Below, piece by piece: positions 1 to 10,719 of a stretch of DNA of 64,000 nucleotides. The notes under the pieces are model-generated. The model was given only the letters and a program-made list of their open reading frames with translations. It did no database searches and was not told the origin of the DNA. The stretch lies in contig NZ_AP024888.1 in NCBI RefSeq assembly GCF_024346995.1, forward strand, positions 620,001-684,000, written 5' to 3'. This DNA comes from Vibrio palustris (GTDB taxonomy: Bacteria; Pseudomonadota; Gammaproteobacteria; Enterobacterales; Vibrionaceae). The first letter of the stretch is position 1. Every line of letters begins with the position of its first letter. The translations under genes and the position numbers were made by a program.

Positions 1-342
1 CACTCCATTGCATATTTATTTGTTGGAGAGAAAATGTAACGACTCACTACCTTGATTATATTTTTGGTGGAATGAGCCTTGTTTTACTCTACCAACATAG
101 CAACAACTGTGCCTCTTGACGCCTACTTTGTTAAATTTTTGTGTCGTAGCATAAATTTAATGGTGCAATCCCTTGCATTTGTGCGATCTCACTTAAAAAA
201 ATAGTTTTTCTATGTGAAATCTTAAGGTTACAAGCCTCCAAATTGAGTTATAATTTGGAGTTCACCTTGCACCAATACAGTAAGGCTGCACCATTCGAGT
301 GATAAATGTTAAAAAATGCAACAAAAACATCTGGTTAAAAAA
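1..342. other. Non-coding stretch downstream of sdaA
   Basis: I see no convincing gene here. The sequence is AT-rich. It holds one clean inverted repeat at 236-260, with a 9-bp stem (CTCCAAATT / AATTTGGAG) and a 7-nt loop. No T-tract follows on either strand, so I do not call it a terminator for sdaA. Confidence 0.5.
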
Positions 343-1722
343 TCAACACTCAATAGCATTAACAGCTAAGCCTCCCCGAGATGTCTCTTTATACTTATCT
401 TGCATATCTCGTCCGGTATCACGCATCGTGCGAATGACTTTATCCAGCGAAATAAAATGTTGCCCATCACCACGCAATGCCATATTCGCAGCATTGATTG
501 ATTTTACGGCGGCAATCGCATTGCGCTCAATACACGGAACCTGAACTAAACCGCCAACCGGATCACAAGTCAGCCCTAAGTTATGCTCTAGCGCTATTTC
601 GGCTGCATTTTCGACCTGCTCTGGCGTTCCACCTAATACTTCGGTTAATCCCGCAGCGGCCATAGCACTCGCCGAGCCAACTTCTCCTTGGCACCCAACT
701 TCCGCGCCTGATATTGATGCATTTTTTTTGCATAATGCACCAACGGCACTGGCCGCCAAAAAGAAAGTGATAACATCTTCTTCTTTAGCGCGAGCATGAA
801 AACGCATGTGGTAGGCCAGTACAGCAGGAATGATCCCCGCCGCGCCATTAGTTGGAGCGGTCACCATTCGCCCGCCAGCGGCATTTTCTTCATTGACCGC
901 AAGCGCAAATAGATTGACCCAATCCATACCACTCAGCGAGGCATAAATAACGTCAGCTTGCGACGTCGCGGTGAGCGCCTTATGAAGGGCAGCAGCACGT
1001 CGCTTAACATTCAATCCGCCTGGCAATATACCGGTATTCTCGATCCCAGTCGTAATGCACTCTTGCATGGCGTTCCAGAGGGTGAAAATCGCCTCACGCA
1101 CTTCGGCTTGTGGTCTTAGGGCAATTTCATTGGCCATGACTATTTCGCTGATGCGCGCATCATGTTGTTTACATAATGACAGTAACTGCTCGCCCGTCGA
1201 GTAGTCATAAGGTAGGCTGATGGTATCTTCTGGCCAATGATCGTCTTGTATTTCGTGTTCGTCCAATACAAATCCGCCCCCAATGGAGTAATACGTTTTG
1301 GCTTTAATTAGCTGTTGGTCAGCGTCAAAAACCGACAACGTCATCGCATTGGGATGGTAATCAAGTACACGGTCATCAAAAATCAATTGGGTATCCCAAT
1401 CAAATGAGATCGGTTTTTTGTTACCAAAGATCAACGTGCTGGTTTCACATACCGCCTGAATCGTGGGATCAATCACATCAGGATTAATCACATCTGGCTG
1501 GTAACCCATCAACCCCATAATAACGGCATTGTGAGTATTGTGTCCTGCTCCCGTAGCACTAAGAGATCCAAACAATTCAATTTTCACACTCTCAACACTG
1601 TCAAACTCACCACTGGCTTCGAGTTCTCTAATAAACAAGCATGCCGCTTTCATGGGACCGACGGTATGAGAGCTTGAGGGACCGATGCCGATTTTAAACA
1701 AATCAAATACGCTAATGTTCAT
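343..1722 (-). CDS. sdaA: L-serine ammonia-lyase (L-serine dehydratase)
   Basis: Iron-sulfur enzyme of the cytosol that deaminates L-serine to pyruvate and ammonia. The 459-residue length matches single-chain SdaA/SdaB. The N-terminus has the beta-domain signature ([16 protein letters not shown], residues about 10-25). The C-terminal alpha domain carries the conserved segments GCQGEVGSA and [12 protein letters not shown], which include cluster-ligand cysteines. A good ribosome site (TAGGAGT) precedes the ATG. It lies downstream of, and in the same direction as, the sarcosine oxidase block, which fits the last step in turning sarcosine-derived serine into pyruvate. A hairpin and about 190 bp separate it from purU, so it may have its own promoter. 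Confidence 0.95.
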   Translation of the reverse strand: MNISVFDLFKIGIGPSSSHTVGPMKAACLFIRELEASGEFDSVESVKIELFGSLSATGAGHNTHNAVIMGLMGYQPDVINPDVIDPTIQAVCETSTLIFGNKKPISFDWDTQLIFDDRVLDYHPNAMTLSVFDADQQLIKAKTYYSIGGGFVLDEHEIQDDHWPEDTISLPYDYSTGEQLLSLCKQHDARISEIVMANEIALRPQAEVREAIFTLWNAMQECITTGIENTGILPGGLNVKRRAAALHKALTATSQADVIYASLSGMDWVNLFALAVNEENAAGGRMVTAPTNGAAGIIPAVLAYHMRFHARAKEEDVITFFLAASAVGALCKKNASISGAEVGCQGEVGSASAMAAAGLTEVLGGTPEQVENAAEIALEHNLGLTCDPVGGLVQVPCIERNAIAAVKSINAANMALRGDGQHFISLDKVIRTMRDTGRDMQDKYKETSRGGLAVNAIEC

Positions 1723-1876
1723 GGCACACTCCTAAGAAATTCCGTTTTCAAATGTAAAATGATTATTTATCAATAATAGATTAATTAGGTGCTCTGAAAC
1801 GACATTTGTGCTTCTAATGTCGACGTAATCAGAACGGGAATAAAAAAGCTTGATATGACGGGAAAGAAAGAGAAAT

Positions 1877-1898
1877 TTTGGGGAGAGAACCTCCCCAA
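1877..1898 (-). terminator. Hairpin downstream of purU
   Basis: Inverted repeat TTGGGGA / TCCCCAA with a short loop, just after the purU stop. On the minus strand only a weak T-rich run (AATTTC) follows. It is probably the end of the glyA-sox-purU transcript, but may be a partial terminator. Confidence 0.5.
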
Positions 1899-1908
1899 AT
1901 AAGGGCAA

Positions 1909-2778
1909 TTAGTTACTAAATACTACGGTGCGCTTACCGCTTAAAAATACACGTTTTTCCACATGATAACGCACAGCGTTAAATAACGTAATACGCTCAA
2001 TATCTTGTCCTTTAGAGATTAAATCTTCCGGATAATGAGCATGATCAACAGGTTGAATTCCTTGGGTTATAATCGGGCCTTCATCCAAATCATTATTCAC
2101 GTAATGCGCCGTCGCCCCAACCATTTTAACGCCTTTCTCCCAAGCTTGATGATAAGGACGTGCGCCCTTAAAGCCAGGAAGTAATGAGTGATGAATATTA
2201 ATCGCTTTGCCATCGAGTTGACGACACATATCCGGTGACAATACCTGCATATAACGGGCTAAGACAGTAAGATCAATATCATAGTCCTTCAACAAAGCTA
2301 AAATCTGTTGTTCTTGTGCGAGCTTCGTATCCGGCGTAATTGGCAAATGGTAGTATGGAATATTATGCCATTTCGCCAATGGCTCTAAATCTGGATGATT
2401 CGAGATGATAACCGGCACTTCAATATGTAACTGCCCAGTACGCACTCGGAACAGCAAATCGTTTAAGCAGTGATCGAATTTCGACACTAAAATAGCCACA
2501 CGCTCTTTCTTCGAGGAGGGGGATAAATCCCACTTCATATCAAATAGCGTGGCGCGTTTCGCAAACTCAGCATTAAATTGCTCAACCGAAAACTCGCTAT
2601 CGTTAGGCGTAAATTCAATTCTTAAGAAAAACTGACGTTGTACACGATCATCGAACGAATGAATTTCGTCAACGTAGTTGCCTGATTCTGCCATAAACCG
2701 GGTCACCACATCTACGGTGCCCAGTTGGCTAGGACAACTGCCCGTAAATACCCAAGTATCAGACTTCATTTTCGTCAT
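1909..2778 (-). CDS. purU: Formyltetrahydrofolate deformylase
   Basis: Hydrolyses 10-formyl-tetrahydrofolate to formate and free tetrahydrofolate. An N-terminal ACT-like regulatory domain is followed by a formyltransferase-fold domain with the signature INIHHSLLPGFKGARPYHQA and the catalytic aspartate region DLDEGP. The frame stays open upstream of 2778 into soxG. I chose the internal ATG at 2778 because GGAG sits at ideal spacing before it and the protein then has the normal family length (about 289 residues). PurU genes often travel with sarcosine oxidase, where they recycle the one-carbon units released by demethylation. Confidence 0.93.
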   Translation of the reverse strand: MTKMKSDTWVFTGSCPSQLGTVDVVTRFMAESGNYVDEIHSFDDRVQRQFFLRIEFTPNDSEFSVEQFNAEFAKRATLFDMKWDLSPSSKKERVAILVSKFDHCLNDLLFRVRTGQLHIEVPVIISNHPDLEPLAKWHNIPYYHLPITPDTKLAQEQQILALLKDYDIDLTVLARYMQVLSPDMCRQLDGKAINIHHSLLPGFKGARPYHQAWEKGVKMVGATAHYVNNDLDEGPIITQGIQPVDHAHYPEDLISKGQDIERITLFNAVRYHVEKRVFLSGKRTVVFSN

Positions 2779-2795
2779 AGGTCGCTCCATGCTAT

Positions 2796-2819
2796 AAGCC
2801 GAGCAAAGGTGCTCGGCTT
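2796..2819 (-). other. Intergenic hairpin between soxG and purU
   Basis: Near-perfect stem AAGCCGAGCA / TGCTCGGCTT with a 4-nt loop, in the 50-bp gap before the purU start. No T-tract follows. It could stabilise the upstream sox message or set the purU level by processing or attenuation. This role is inferred. Confidence 0.5.
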
Positions 2820-2827
2820 GATTTCCA

Positions 2828-3496
2828 CTACTTTTCAATCGTTAGGCCAAATTCTTGGCCCGCATCCACCAGCCAACGCCAGATATAATCAGCAAAGCTA
2901 CGTCGTACCACCAATTGCCATTGCGTCTCGCCAGTACGGCAAATCACCGCTGAGCTTTTCGCAAAAATGGTCGCGGCCACTTTCCCAACAGGAAAGACTT
3001 TTGGGTGCACATCTAATGGCATACTTTTCTTCAGAATATCAACGCTATGGTCGCCAGATAACTCAATAATAGTTTGCCCACCGCTTTGGTTAACTATCGA
3101 ATAATGTCCTGTTAATTTCGCGCGTAACGCGATTTCAATGTCAAACATCATGTCATTGGAGGAAATGATTAACCACTCATCAGGGCTAAGCCACATAATA
3201 CGTGTCACGTCATTAGCCACACTCGTCAGTGGTTTTGTCGGCAGTTCTAGCCCCAAAACTTGCGAAGCTTCACCAACAAAATTGGCATTATCGCTATTAC
3301 CGCGCAAGATGAGGTGACCCATCAGGGCCACTTCTTTCATTACCACGCCAGTTTTGCTCGTGGTGGGTTGAATCGTGAAATGTTTTTGACTATCAAAAAC
3401 CGGTGATTGCGCTGGCAATGTGCAATATTGATCCATTACCGCAACGTCGTTACTTGCTGCGACTTCAGCTTTTTCGGTAGAAAGTACATCAGACAT
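2828..3496 (-). CDS. soxG: Sarcosine oxidase, gamma subunit
   Basis: Smallest folate-domain-like subunit of the heterotetrameric sarcosine oxidase (alpha-beta-gamma-delta), which oxidatively demethylates sarcosine to glycine with release of hydrogen peroxide and 5,10-methylene-THF. The 222-residue length and the GcvT-like C-terminal half (WLSPDEWLII, then VNQSGGQTIIELSG) fit the SoxG family. The start overlaps the end of soxA by 8 nt and has a strong ribosome site (AAAAGGAGAA), indicating translational coupling. The N-terminal 30 residues are longer than in many homologues. Confidence 0.92.
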   Translation of the reverse strand: MSDVLSTEKAEVAASNDVAVMDQYCTLPAQSPVFDSQKHFTIQPTTSKTGVVMKEVALMGHLILRGNSDNANFVGEASQVLGLELPTKPLTSVANDVTRIMWLSPDEWLIISSNDMMFDIEIALRAKLTGHYSIVNQSGGQTIIELSGDHSVDILKKSMPLDVHPKVFPVGKVAATIFAKSSAVICRTGETQWQLVVRRSFADYIWRWLVDAGQEFGLTIEK

Positions 3497-6400
3497 TTTG
3501 GCGTTCTCCTTTTGGATCCAAGAATATAGGGCTACAAATTTCCGCTTCGATCACACGTCCATCCACTAATGGGTAGAACACTGTGTCGCCCATCTTATTG
3601 TGGCCATCAAGGACAAAGCCTAACGCAATACCGCGCTCTAGTGTGGCACTCCAATAACTAGAGCTTACATGCCCTAACATTTTCATTGGGACGGGTTGAT
3701 TTGGATCCGCCACCGCTTGTGCACCTTCTGGTAGCACGTCTGTCGGATTAATTGTTTTCAGCCCCACCATTTGCTTACGGCCAGCTTTCGCATTAGCTTC
3801 TAATGCCATCCCACGCTTACCGATAAAACTAAATGGCTTCTTATTCGCCACACACCAATCCATACCTAAGTCGTACGGTGTGACAGAGCCATCAGTATCT
3901 TGGCCTGCAATAATAAACCCTTTTTCTGCACGCAGAATGTGCATGGTTTCAGTGCCATATGGGGTTAGGTCGTATTTTTCACCGTGCTCAAATAACTTAT
4001 CCCATACATAACGTGCATAATTTGCTTGCACGTTAATTTCAAACGACAACTCGCCAGTGAACGAAATACGGAAAATACGCGCTGGTACGCCAGCGACTTT
4101 ACCCTGCTTCCAATCCATGAATTTGAAGTTATCCGCGCTCACATCAATGTCTGTCAATTCTTCAATCAACTGACGGCTTTTCGGCCCGCCCACGGTCATG
4201 GTCGCCCACTGATCCGTTACGCTGTTAAAGTAGACTTCCATTTCTGGCCATTCCGTTTGATGGTATAGCTCTAACCACTCAAGCACATGCGCAGCGCCGC
4301 CTGTCGTGGTTGTCATTAGAAAGTGATTCTCGCCTAAACACGCGGTCACACCATCATCGAAGACCATGCCATCTTCACCACACATTAAGCCGTAGCGACA
4401 TTTACCTATCGCTAATTTTGCCCATGCGTTTGAGTAAACACGACCAAGAAATTCACGTGCGTCTTTCCCTTGAATATCAATTTTACCCAACGTAGAGGCA
4501 TCCAAAACACCAACGCCTTCACGTACAGCGAGACATTCACGGTTGAGCGCTTGTTGCATGCTTTCACCGCCTTTAGGAAAGTACCAAGGCCGTTTCCACT
4601 GACCTACTTCTTCAAACTTAGCACCTTGCTCAACATGCCATTCATGCATCGCGGTATAACGAATAGGATCGAACAACTCATTACAGTTGCGTCCTGCAAT
4701 TGCACCAAAAGTCACTGGGGTATAGTTAGGACGGAAAATCGTCGTACCTGTTTGAGGGATCGTTTGCCCTAGTTTCTTCGCCGCGATCGCCATGCCGTTA
4801 ATGTTACCCAGCTTACCTTGGTCAGTACCAAAACCTAATGCGGTATAACGTTTTACATGCTCGATTGACTCAAATCCTTCACGCGTCGCCAGTTCTATCG
4901 CTGACGCCGTCACATCATTTTGATAATCAACGAACTGTTTTGGCGCACGCGAGGTCGGCTTAGTGTGCGGAATATGGAACAACGCCATAGGTTGGCCGCT
5001 ACGCGGGGTTTCTACTTTCGGACAGCTTAACGCGCTGGCCTTCAGATCCAAACGTTGTACTGCACTTTGTCCAACCTCCAAACCTTGCTCAAGTACCGAC
5101 TGCAAGGTTTGTAATCCATTAATAGATCCAGCGGTTAATTGACGTTGCACTGTTTCGCCAGGCACAAAACCAATCGCTTGGTCATCCCATACCGGGCGAC
5201 TTCCCGTATGACAAGATAAGTGCACCGCAGGACTCCATCCGCCAGAGCTCGCAATCGTGTCACAAGCGAGTGTCTGTTCTTTACCCGTCACCTTATCGCC
5301 AGCTTCGTTGATACTCGCAACAACAGCACCAGAGACACGTTTTGAGCCTGTGACATCAATCACGGCGCTGCCAGTCATCACTTTAATACCAAGCTCTTTG
5401 ACCGCATCAATACGCGTACCACATACGGTTTGACGCGTATCCACCACAGCGACCACTTCTTTACCCGCATTCGCCCAATCGATGGCAGTTTGGTAAGCAT
5501 CATCATTGGTCGTCATCACAACCAGTTTCTCACCCGGAACCACTGCATAGCGGTTGATATACGTAGATACCGCAGAGGCTTGCATGCAACCAGGAACATC
5601 GTTATTGCCGTATACCAAAGGACGCTCATGCGCACCTGTTGCCAATACAACCCAATCCGCTCGAACACGATGCATGCGTTGACGCGCTTTATCACGGCCA
5701 ATTACATCGGCAACATGGTCGCCAATCCGCTCATGAATCGTTAAGAAGTTATGATCATGATAACCGTTAACGGTTGAACGGCTTAACAACGTGACATCGG
5801 GATACGTGGCTAATTCATCGACAACTTTTTCAACCCATAGGCTTGCTGGTTTGCCATCGATGAGTTCTGACGTACTTAATAAACTACCACCAAACTCATT
5901 TTGCTCATCGGCAACAATCACACGAGCACCGGCTTTAGCTGCGCACAGTGCGCTCATTAAGCCCGCAGGACCTGCACCAACCACTAATAGATCACAGTGT
6001 TGATTAATATGATCGTAAATATCAGGATCTTCTTCTTTAGACGCTCGGCCCAATCCCGCCGCTTTACGAATGTATTTTTCGTAAGTTGGCCACATTTTAG
6101 CAGGGCTCATAAACGTTTTATAATAAAAGCCAGGTGGCATTAGGCTTGCGCCGACTTTGCCCACCATGCCCATAAAATCCGTTTCAACGTTTGGCCAACC
6201 ATTCGTTGATGAACATACAAGACCTTCATACAGTTCTTGTTGCGTCGCACGGACGTTAGGGATTTGTGTCGCTTCTGTTGCACCAACTTGCAAGATGGCA
6301 TTGGGCTCTTCAGCGCCGGCGGCAATCACACCACGAGGGCGGCTGTATTTAAAGCTACGGCCAACAATGTCGATACCGTTAGCCAACAAAGCTGAGGCGA

Positions 6401-6506
6401 CAGTATCTCCAGCGAACCCTTGAAAAGGTTTACCGTTAAAAGTGAAGTTGAGCACTTTAGCGCGCTTAACTCGACCACCAGACGCTAAGCGATTAGGTTG
6501 TTTCAT
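3489..6506 (-). CDS. soxA: Sarcosine oxidase, alpha subunit
   Basis: Large subunit of heterotetrameric sarcosine oxidase; 1005 residues is the expected size. An N-terminal ferredoxin-like fold (FNGKPFQGFAGDTVASALL, about 24-42) precedes a dinucleotide-binding domain (VVGAGPAGLMSALCAAKAGA, about 175-194). A C-terminal aminomethyltransferase-like domain (about 600-1000) binds tetrahydrofolate and captures the methyl group as methylene-THF. It overlaps soxD by 4 nt upstream and soxG by 8 nt downstream, typical of one polycistronic message with coupled translation. No odd features. Confidence 0.96.
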   Translation of the reverse strand: MKQPNRLASGGRVKRAKVLNFTFNGKPFQGFAGDTVASALLANGIDIVGRSFKYSRPRGVIAAGAEEPNAILQVGATEATQIPNVRATQQELYEGLVCSSTNGWPNVETDFMGMVGKVGASLMPPGFYYKTFMSPAKMWPTYEKYIRKAAGLGRASKEEDPDIYDHINQHCDLLVVGAGPAGLMSALCAAKAGARVIVADEQNEFGGSLLSTSELIDGKPASLWVEKVVDELATYPDVTLLSRSTVNGYHDHNFLTIHERIGDHVADVIGRDKARQRMHRVRADWVVLATGAHERPLVYGNNDVPGCMQASAVSTYINRYAVVPGEKLVVMTTNDDAYQTAIDWANAGKEVVAVVDTRQTVCGTRIDAVKELGIKVMTGSAVIDVTGSKRVSGAVVASINEAGDKVTGKEQTLACDTIASSGGWSPAVHLSCHTGSRPVWDDQAIGFVPGETVQRQLTAGSINGLQTLQSVLEQGLEVGQSAVQRLDLKASALSCPKVETPRSGQPMALFHIPHTKPTSRAPKQFVDYQNDVTASAIELATREGFESIEHVKRYTALGFGTDQGKLGNINGMAIAAKKLGQTIPQTGTTIFRPNYTPVTFGAIAGRNCNELFDPIRYTAMHEWHVEQGAKFEEVGQWKRPWYFPKGGESMQQALNRECLAVREGVGVLDASTLGKIDIQGKDAREFLGRVYSNAWAKLAIGKCRYGLMCGEDGMVFDDGVTACLGENHFLMTTTTGGAAHVLEWLELYHQTEWPEMEVYFNSVTDQWATMTVGGPKSRQLIEELTDIDVSADNFKFMDWKQGKVAGVPARIFRISFTGELSFEINVQANYARYVWDKLFEHGEKYDLTPYGTETMHILRAEKGFIIAGQDTDGSVTPYDLGMDWCVANKKPFSFIGKRGMALEANAKAGRKQMVGLKTINPTDVLPEGAQAVADPNQPVPMKMLGHVSSSYWSATLERGIALGFVLDGHNKMGDTVFYPLVDGRVIEAEICSPIFLDPKGERQNV

Positions 6507-6808
6507 GATTCCACTCCTTGGCTGTCATGCTCTAAGGCTTTTGGTTCTTCACCCATTTTATACACCTGTTCAATTTCATACGTCGCCGTGTTACGCACGA
6601 TATTAAAATACTTACGGCATCCCGCCGCGTGGTGCCACATTTCGTGGTGGGTCCCTTTCGGGTTAGTACGGAAGTGAAGGAATTCCCCCCACTCTTTATC
6701 AGTGCAATTATCTGGGTCTAAAGGACGGGAAATACTGGCTTGTCCTTTGGCGTGAAACTCTTCTTCTTCACGCATTTCTTGGCAATATGGACAATAAATA
6801 TGAAACAT
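6503..6808 (-). CDS. soxD: Sarcosine oxidase, delta subunit
   Basis: Small zinc-binding subunit of sarcosine oxidase. Likely metal ligands are the CPYC pair near the N-terminus and the His/Cys cluster HHEMWHHAAGCRKYF near residue 60-75. The length of 101 residues matches the family. It starts after a strong AAGGAGAG ribosome site and overlaps soxA by 4 nt. Its place between soxB and soxA is the canonical order. Confidence 0.94.
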   Translation of the reverse strand: MFHIYCPYCQEMREEEEFHAKGQASISRPLDPDNCTDKEWGEFLHFRTNPKGTHHEMWHHAAGCRKYFNIVRNTATYEIEQVYKMGEEPKALEHDSQGVES

Positions 6809-6823
6809 TCTGCTCTCCTTAGC

Positions 6824-8077
6824 TTAGTGCGCAACGCCCGCTGCACCATGTTCATCCACCAAAGCACCATCATGAAAACGGAACATTGAAAACGGCTTGG
6901 CCAGTTCGTGCATCTCGCCTTTCGCGAGTGATGCAGCAAACACATGCCCCGATCCAGGTGTGGCTTTAAAACCGCCCGTGCCCCAACCACAGTTGAAGAA
7001 CAAGTTCTCAACAGGAGTTTTAGAAATAATTGGGCTGGCATCATTAGTGGTGTCAACAATACCGCCCCATTGACGGTTCATACGCACACGACTAAAGCTT
7101 GGGAACATTTCGACAATCGCTTGAATAGTATGCTCAATGGTTGGATAAGATCCGCGTTGACCGTAACCTGTGTAACCATCAATCCCTGCACCTATAACCA
7201 AATCGCCTTTGTCTGACTGACTCACGTAACCATGCACATGGTTAGACATCACGACCGTGTCAATAACAGGTTTGATTGGCTCAGATACCAAAGCTTGTAA
7301 CGGGTGAGATTCAACCGGTAACTCAAAGCCTGCCATATTCGCCATCACACCAGAGTGTCCAGCGGTGACACAACCAACGCGATCCGCGCGAATCACCCCG
7401 TGGCGATTGGTTTTCACACCGACCACTGCGCCATCTTCCATCTCAAAACCAGTCACTTCGGTCTGTTGCAGTAAATCAACGCCCATCGCATCAGCACCAC
7501 GTGCATAGCCCCATGCAACCGCATCGTGACGAGCAACCCCGGCACGTGGCTGCCATGACGCACCCATCACTGGGTAACGACGATTTTGAGAACAATCCAT
7601 GGCCGGAACAATTTCTTTAACTTGCTGAGCGTCCAAGACTTCGCCGTCGATACCGTTCAAACGGTTGGCATTCACGCGACGTTCGATATCACGCATGTCT
7701 TGAAGCGTATGCCCAACGTTCATACAACCACGTTGTGAAAACATGACATTGTAGTTTAAATCTTGTGACAAGCCTTCCCATAGTTTAAGTGCGTGCTCAA
7801 ATAGATGCGCCGCTTCGTCCCATAGGTAGTTCGAACGTACGATCGTTGTATTACGCGCGGTGTTACCGCCACCAAGGTATCCTTTTTCAATCACAGCAAT
7901 ATTAGTAATGCCATGTTCTTTTGCTAAGTAATACGCTGTTGCTAAGCCATGGCCGCCACCACCAACGATGATAACATCGTACTTTTTCTTTGGCTGAGGA
8001 TTGCGCCATAGGCGCTGCCAATTTTCGTGGTAGCCTAAGCTGTGCTTCAACAGCCCAAATCCTGAATAACGCTCCAT
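6824..8077 (-). CDS. soxB: Sarcosine oxidase, beta subunit
   Basis: FAD/FMN-binding catalytic subunit that oxidises the N-methyl group of sarcosine. The Rossmann signature [18 protein letters not shown] lies near residue 35, and the DAO-type oxidoreductase fold runs through to the C-terminus with the [14 protein letters not shown] segment. The ATG at 8077 is preferred over an upstream ATG because it is preceded by GGGAGAG and the protein then begins [14 protein letters not shown], as family members do. It lies 30 bp after glyA and 15 bp before soxD, clearly one operon. Confidence 0.95.
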   Translation of the reverse strand: MERYSGFGLLKHSLGYHENWQRLWRNPQPKKKYDVIIVGGGGHGLATAYYLAKEHGITNIAVIEKGYLGGGNTARNTTIVRSNYLWDEAAHLFEHALKLWEGLSQDLNYNVMFSQRGCMNVGHTLQDMRDIERRVNANRLNGIDGEVLDAQQVKEIVPAMDCSQNRRYPVMGASWQPRAGVARHDAVAWGYARGADAMGVDLLQQTEVTGFEMEDGAVVGVKTNRHGVIRADRVGCVTAGHSGVMANMAGFELPVESHPLQALVSEPIKPVIDTVVMSNHVHGYVSQSDKGDLVIGAGIDGYTGYGQRGSYPTIEHTIQAIVEMFPSFSRVRMNRQWGGIVDTTNDASPIISKTPVENLFFNCGWGTGGFKATPGSGHVFAASLAKGEMHELAKPFSMFRFHDGALVDEHGAAGVAH

Positions 8078-8107
8078 ATAATCTCTCCCGAGTTTCCTTT
8101 CCAAGGC

Positions 8108-9373
8108 TTAGCGATACACAGGGAATTGTGCGCAAAGCGCCACGACCTGTGATTTCACTTCTAGAATGGTTTCTTCCAATTTTTGTTCATCATCTAATAC
8201 ATCTAAGATATCCGCGATCCAGCCGGCTAACTTAGTGCACTCTGCTTCTTTAAATCCTCGGGTAGTAATAACAGGGGATCCAATACGTAAACCAGATGTC
8301 ACGAACGGTGATTGCGGGTCATTAGGGACCGCATTTTTGTTGACTGTCATGTTCGCTCTGCCCAAGGCAGCATCTGCGGCTTTACCAGTTAAACCTTGTT
8401 TGACCAAGCTCAATAAGAACAAGTGGTTATCTGTTCCGTTAGACACAATATCAAAGCCGCGTCCATGTAAGACTTCCGCCATGACTTTGGCATTTAATAC
8501 CACTTGCTGTTGATAGGCTTTAAACTCTGGTTGGAGCGCTTCTTTAAACGCGATCGCTTTTGCTGCGATGACATGCATTAATGGACCGCCTTGCCCGCCA
8601 GGAAATACCGCTGAGTTGAGCTTTTTCTCAATCGCTGGATTCGCTTTAGCAAGGATCAATCCTCCGCGTGGACCGCGTAAGGTTTTATGTGTTGTCGTTG
8701 TGACCACATCTGCCCATGGTACAGGGTTAGGGTATTGCTCCGTCGCGACAAGACCAGCGACGTGTGCCATATCAACAAATAAATAGGCATCGATTTTATC
8801 GGCGATGTCTCGGAAACGTGACCAATCAATTTGACGAGAATATGCGGAAAAACCCGCAACAATGACTTTCGGGCGATGTTCGAGCGCCATTTGCTCTACT
8901 TGCTCAAAATCAATTTCACCCGTATCTGGCGTAATGCCATATTGAACGGCATTATAAATTTTTCCAGAGAAGCTAACTTTAGAACCGTGAGTCAGGTGAC
9001 CTCCATGATCTAAGCTCATGCCAAGAATAGTATCACCAGGTTCACATAGCGCGGCGTAAACAGCGGCGTTGGCTTGAGATCCAGAATGAGGCTGCACGTT
9101 AGCATAATCGGCACCAAACAGTTCACATGCGCGATCGATAGCGGCTTGCTCAACCTGATCGACATACTCACACCCACCATAGTAACGCTTACCTGGGTAG
9201 CCTTCTGCATACTTATTGGTTAATACAGAGCCTTGCGCCTCCATAACTCGTGGGCTGGTGTAGTTTTCTGATGCGATTAACTCAATGTGCTCTTCTTGAC
9301 GTTTTGCTTCAAGCTGCATTGCTGACCATATCGTATCATCGAATCCAGCAATCGAATCTTTTTTCGTAAACAT
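8108..9373 (-). CDS. glyA: Serine hydroxymethyltransferase
   Basis: PLP enzyme that combines glycine with 5,10-methylene-THF to make serine, using both products of sarcosine oxidase. The PLP-lysine motif is visible ([14 protein letters not shown]), as are the folate and substrate-binding N-terminal segments ([12 protein letters not shown]). The start at 9373 is chosen for its GGAG site six bases upstream and for normal length (about 421 residues); the reading frame extends another 25 codons. As first gene of the sox operon this is probably a catabolic second copy, with the housekeeping glyA elsewhere in the genome. Confidence 0.93.
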   Translation of the reverse strand: MFTKKDSIAGFDDTIWSAMQLEAKRQEEHIELIASENYTSPRVMEAQGSVLTNKYAEGYPGKRYYGGCEYVDQVEQAAIDRACELFGADYANVQPHSGSQANAAVYAALCEPGDTILGMSLDHGGHLTHGSKVSFSGKIYNAVQYGITPDTGEIDFEQVEQMALEHRPKVIVAGFSAYSRQIDWSRFRDIADKIDAYLFVDMAHVAGLVATEQYPNPVPWADVVTTTTHKTLRGPRGGLILAKANPAIEKKLNSAVFPGGQGGPLMHVIAAKAIAFKEALQPEFKAYQQQVVLNAKVMAEVLHGRGFDIVSNGTDNHLFLLSLVKQGLTGKAADAALGRANMTVNKNAVPNDPQSPFVTSGLRIGSPVITTRGFKEAECTKLAGWIADILDVLDDEQKLEETILEVKSQVVALCAQFPVYR

Positions 9374-9478
9374 CCTTCTCTCCATGCAGGCCTTCAAAAT
9401 GAAGTGCTTTCTTCCTTGGTGTAGATTAGATGTTATAGACTGCTGCACATTCGAATATGCTTAGTAACGTCTAGCGAA

Positions 9479-9493
9479 TGTCGATTTGCGACA
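9479..9493. promoter_or_regulatory. Interrupted palindrome upstream of glyA-sox operon
   Basis: Perfect inverted repeat TGTCG-N5-CGACA about 110 bp before the glyA start, in the only intergenic space ahead of the sarcosine operon. The position suits an operator for a substrate-responsive regulator. No regulator gene lies nearby, and I cannot assign the protein. Confidence 0.4.
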
Positions 9494-9505
9494 TCCCGAG
9501 CTCGA

Positions 9506-9537
9506 TAAAAAGAAAACCTCGGCAAGCCGAGGTTTTT
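9506..9537 (-). terminator. Rho-independent terminator after cutC
   Basis: Stem AAAACCTCGGC / GCCGAGGTTTT with a 2-nt loop, followed on the minus strand by a T-rich run. It closes the cutC transcript before the glyA-sox promoter region. Confidence 0.85.
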
Positions 9538-9570
9538 AGGACGATTTGGGTGGATGTCTAGACGTACAGA

Positions 9571-10311
9571 TTAAAGAAACTGTTTTACCGTTGCGCGAAT
9601 TTGCTGCACATCCGTAATATCACGACAATAATCGCTGTGCCCGTGACTTCCCATCGTTGCACCCTGCCCGTGATAGGTCATTAAACTGGGCTGGGCAACT
9701 TTACCGGATAAATGCACTTCTCGGGCGCCAGTAGCACGGGTAATTTGTGTCACGTTACCGGGGGTTACGCCGCTACCGGGCATAATCGATAAGCGCTGGT
9801 CTGCGAGTTGAATCCAATGTTTTAGATTATCTATTCCCGCCATCGCGGTAGCACGGCCGCCGGAACTCAATATCCGATGACAACCGAGATCAATCAGTGT
9901 TTCTAGTGCGCGTTCTGGGTGGCGCGTTAAATCAAACGCACGGTGAAAGGTGATGCCCATCGGACCCGCGCATTGTTCCCAACACTTGACGGCTTGCGTA
10001 TTAATCGTTGCATCGCCGGTCAATGCGCCGATAACGATACCATCAAGACCCAGATCGCGAAAAAATTCAATCTCATCGGCCATCATCGCAATCTCATCAT
10101 GATTAAAGAGGAAATCACCGCTGCGTGGACGAATCATGGCATAAACGGGAACCGTGGCGTACTCAAGCGCATACTTGACTAGCCCATAAGTCGGAGTAAT
10201 TCCTCCTAAAGCTAAAGAGCTACACAATTCAATCCGGCCTGCGCCACCAGCCTGCGCGTGATTAAAGGACTCGATACTATCTACACACACTTCTACACAC
10301 ATGTTTGCCAT
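9571..10311 (-). CDS. cutC: CutC family protein (copper homeostasis)
   Basis: TIM-barrel protein of 246 residues, the normal CutC length. Conserved segments include the N-terminal EVCVDSIESFNHAQAGGAGRIELCS, the central HRAFDLTRHPERALETLIDLG and the C-terminal PGSGVTPGNV. Historically linked to copper handling in the cytoplasm; the exact biochemical role is not settled. It stands alone, with its own terminator. Confidence 0.9.
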   Translation of the reverse strand: MANMCVEVCVDSIESFNHAQAGGAGRIELCSSLALGGITPTYGLVKYALEYATVPVYAMIRPRSGDFLFNHDEIAMMADEIEFFRDLGLDGIVIGALTGDATINTQAVKCWEQCAGPMGITFHRAFDLTRHPERALETLIDLGCHRILSSGGRATAMAGIDNLKHWIQLADQRLSIMPGSGVTPGNVTQITRATGAREVHLSGKVAQPSLMTYHGQGATMGSHGHSDYCRDITDVQQIRATVKQFL

Positions 10312-10719
10312 GTTATTCCCTATTTATTGTGATGACATACCATTTCCCAATTACCGTCATCGCCGAATTCCATGAATCAAGTTAACTAGACAATCACCGC
10401 CACTGCATTTAACCGCCCCTAACGCTTTTCGATATACGCATAGCACTTAGCTAACGTCTCATTATCCCTGACATCAACACATTGGCATCTACAGCGGCGA
10501 GTGATAAATGTGTCGCAATCGTCTCGCACCATGCTGCTAAAGTGCGCGAATATGTAATAAATCGGCATTATAATTCAACCATGTGTCATGCAGACTAATA
10601 CCTTTTTCTCGCGACACATCCTTCTCTCAGCGAGTCTGTTGTATGCGGCTCGGTGTTATGAGACAGTGTGTTTTTACATTCGCTGGCGCATTCTTACCAT
10701 TGATAGAGACCACGAAACC
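10312..10719. other. Intergenic stretch cutC to DUF2256 gene
   Basis: No gene recognised. The frame of the downstream small protein stays open for 44 codons before its chosen start, but those codons do not resemble the family. Promoters for the divergent cutC and DUF2256 genes are expected here; I cannot place them with confidence. Confidence 0.4.

Noticed and set aside
9374..9500. Glycine riboswitch before glyA
   Set aside because: I looked for paired glycine aptamer cores because of the pathway, but found only a short palindrome; the leader is too short for a tandem aptamer.
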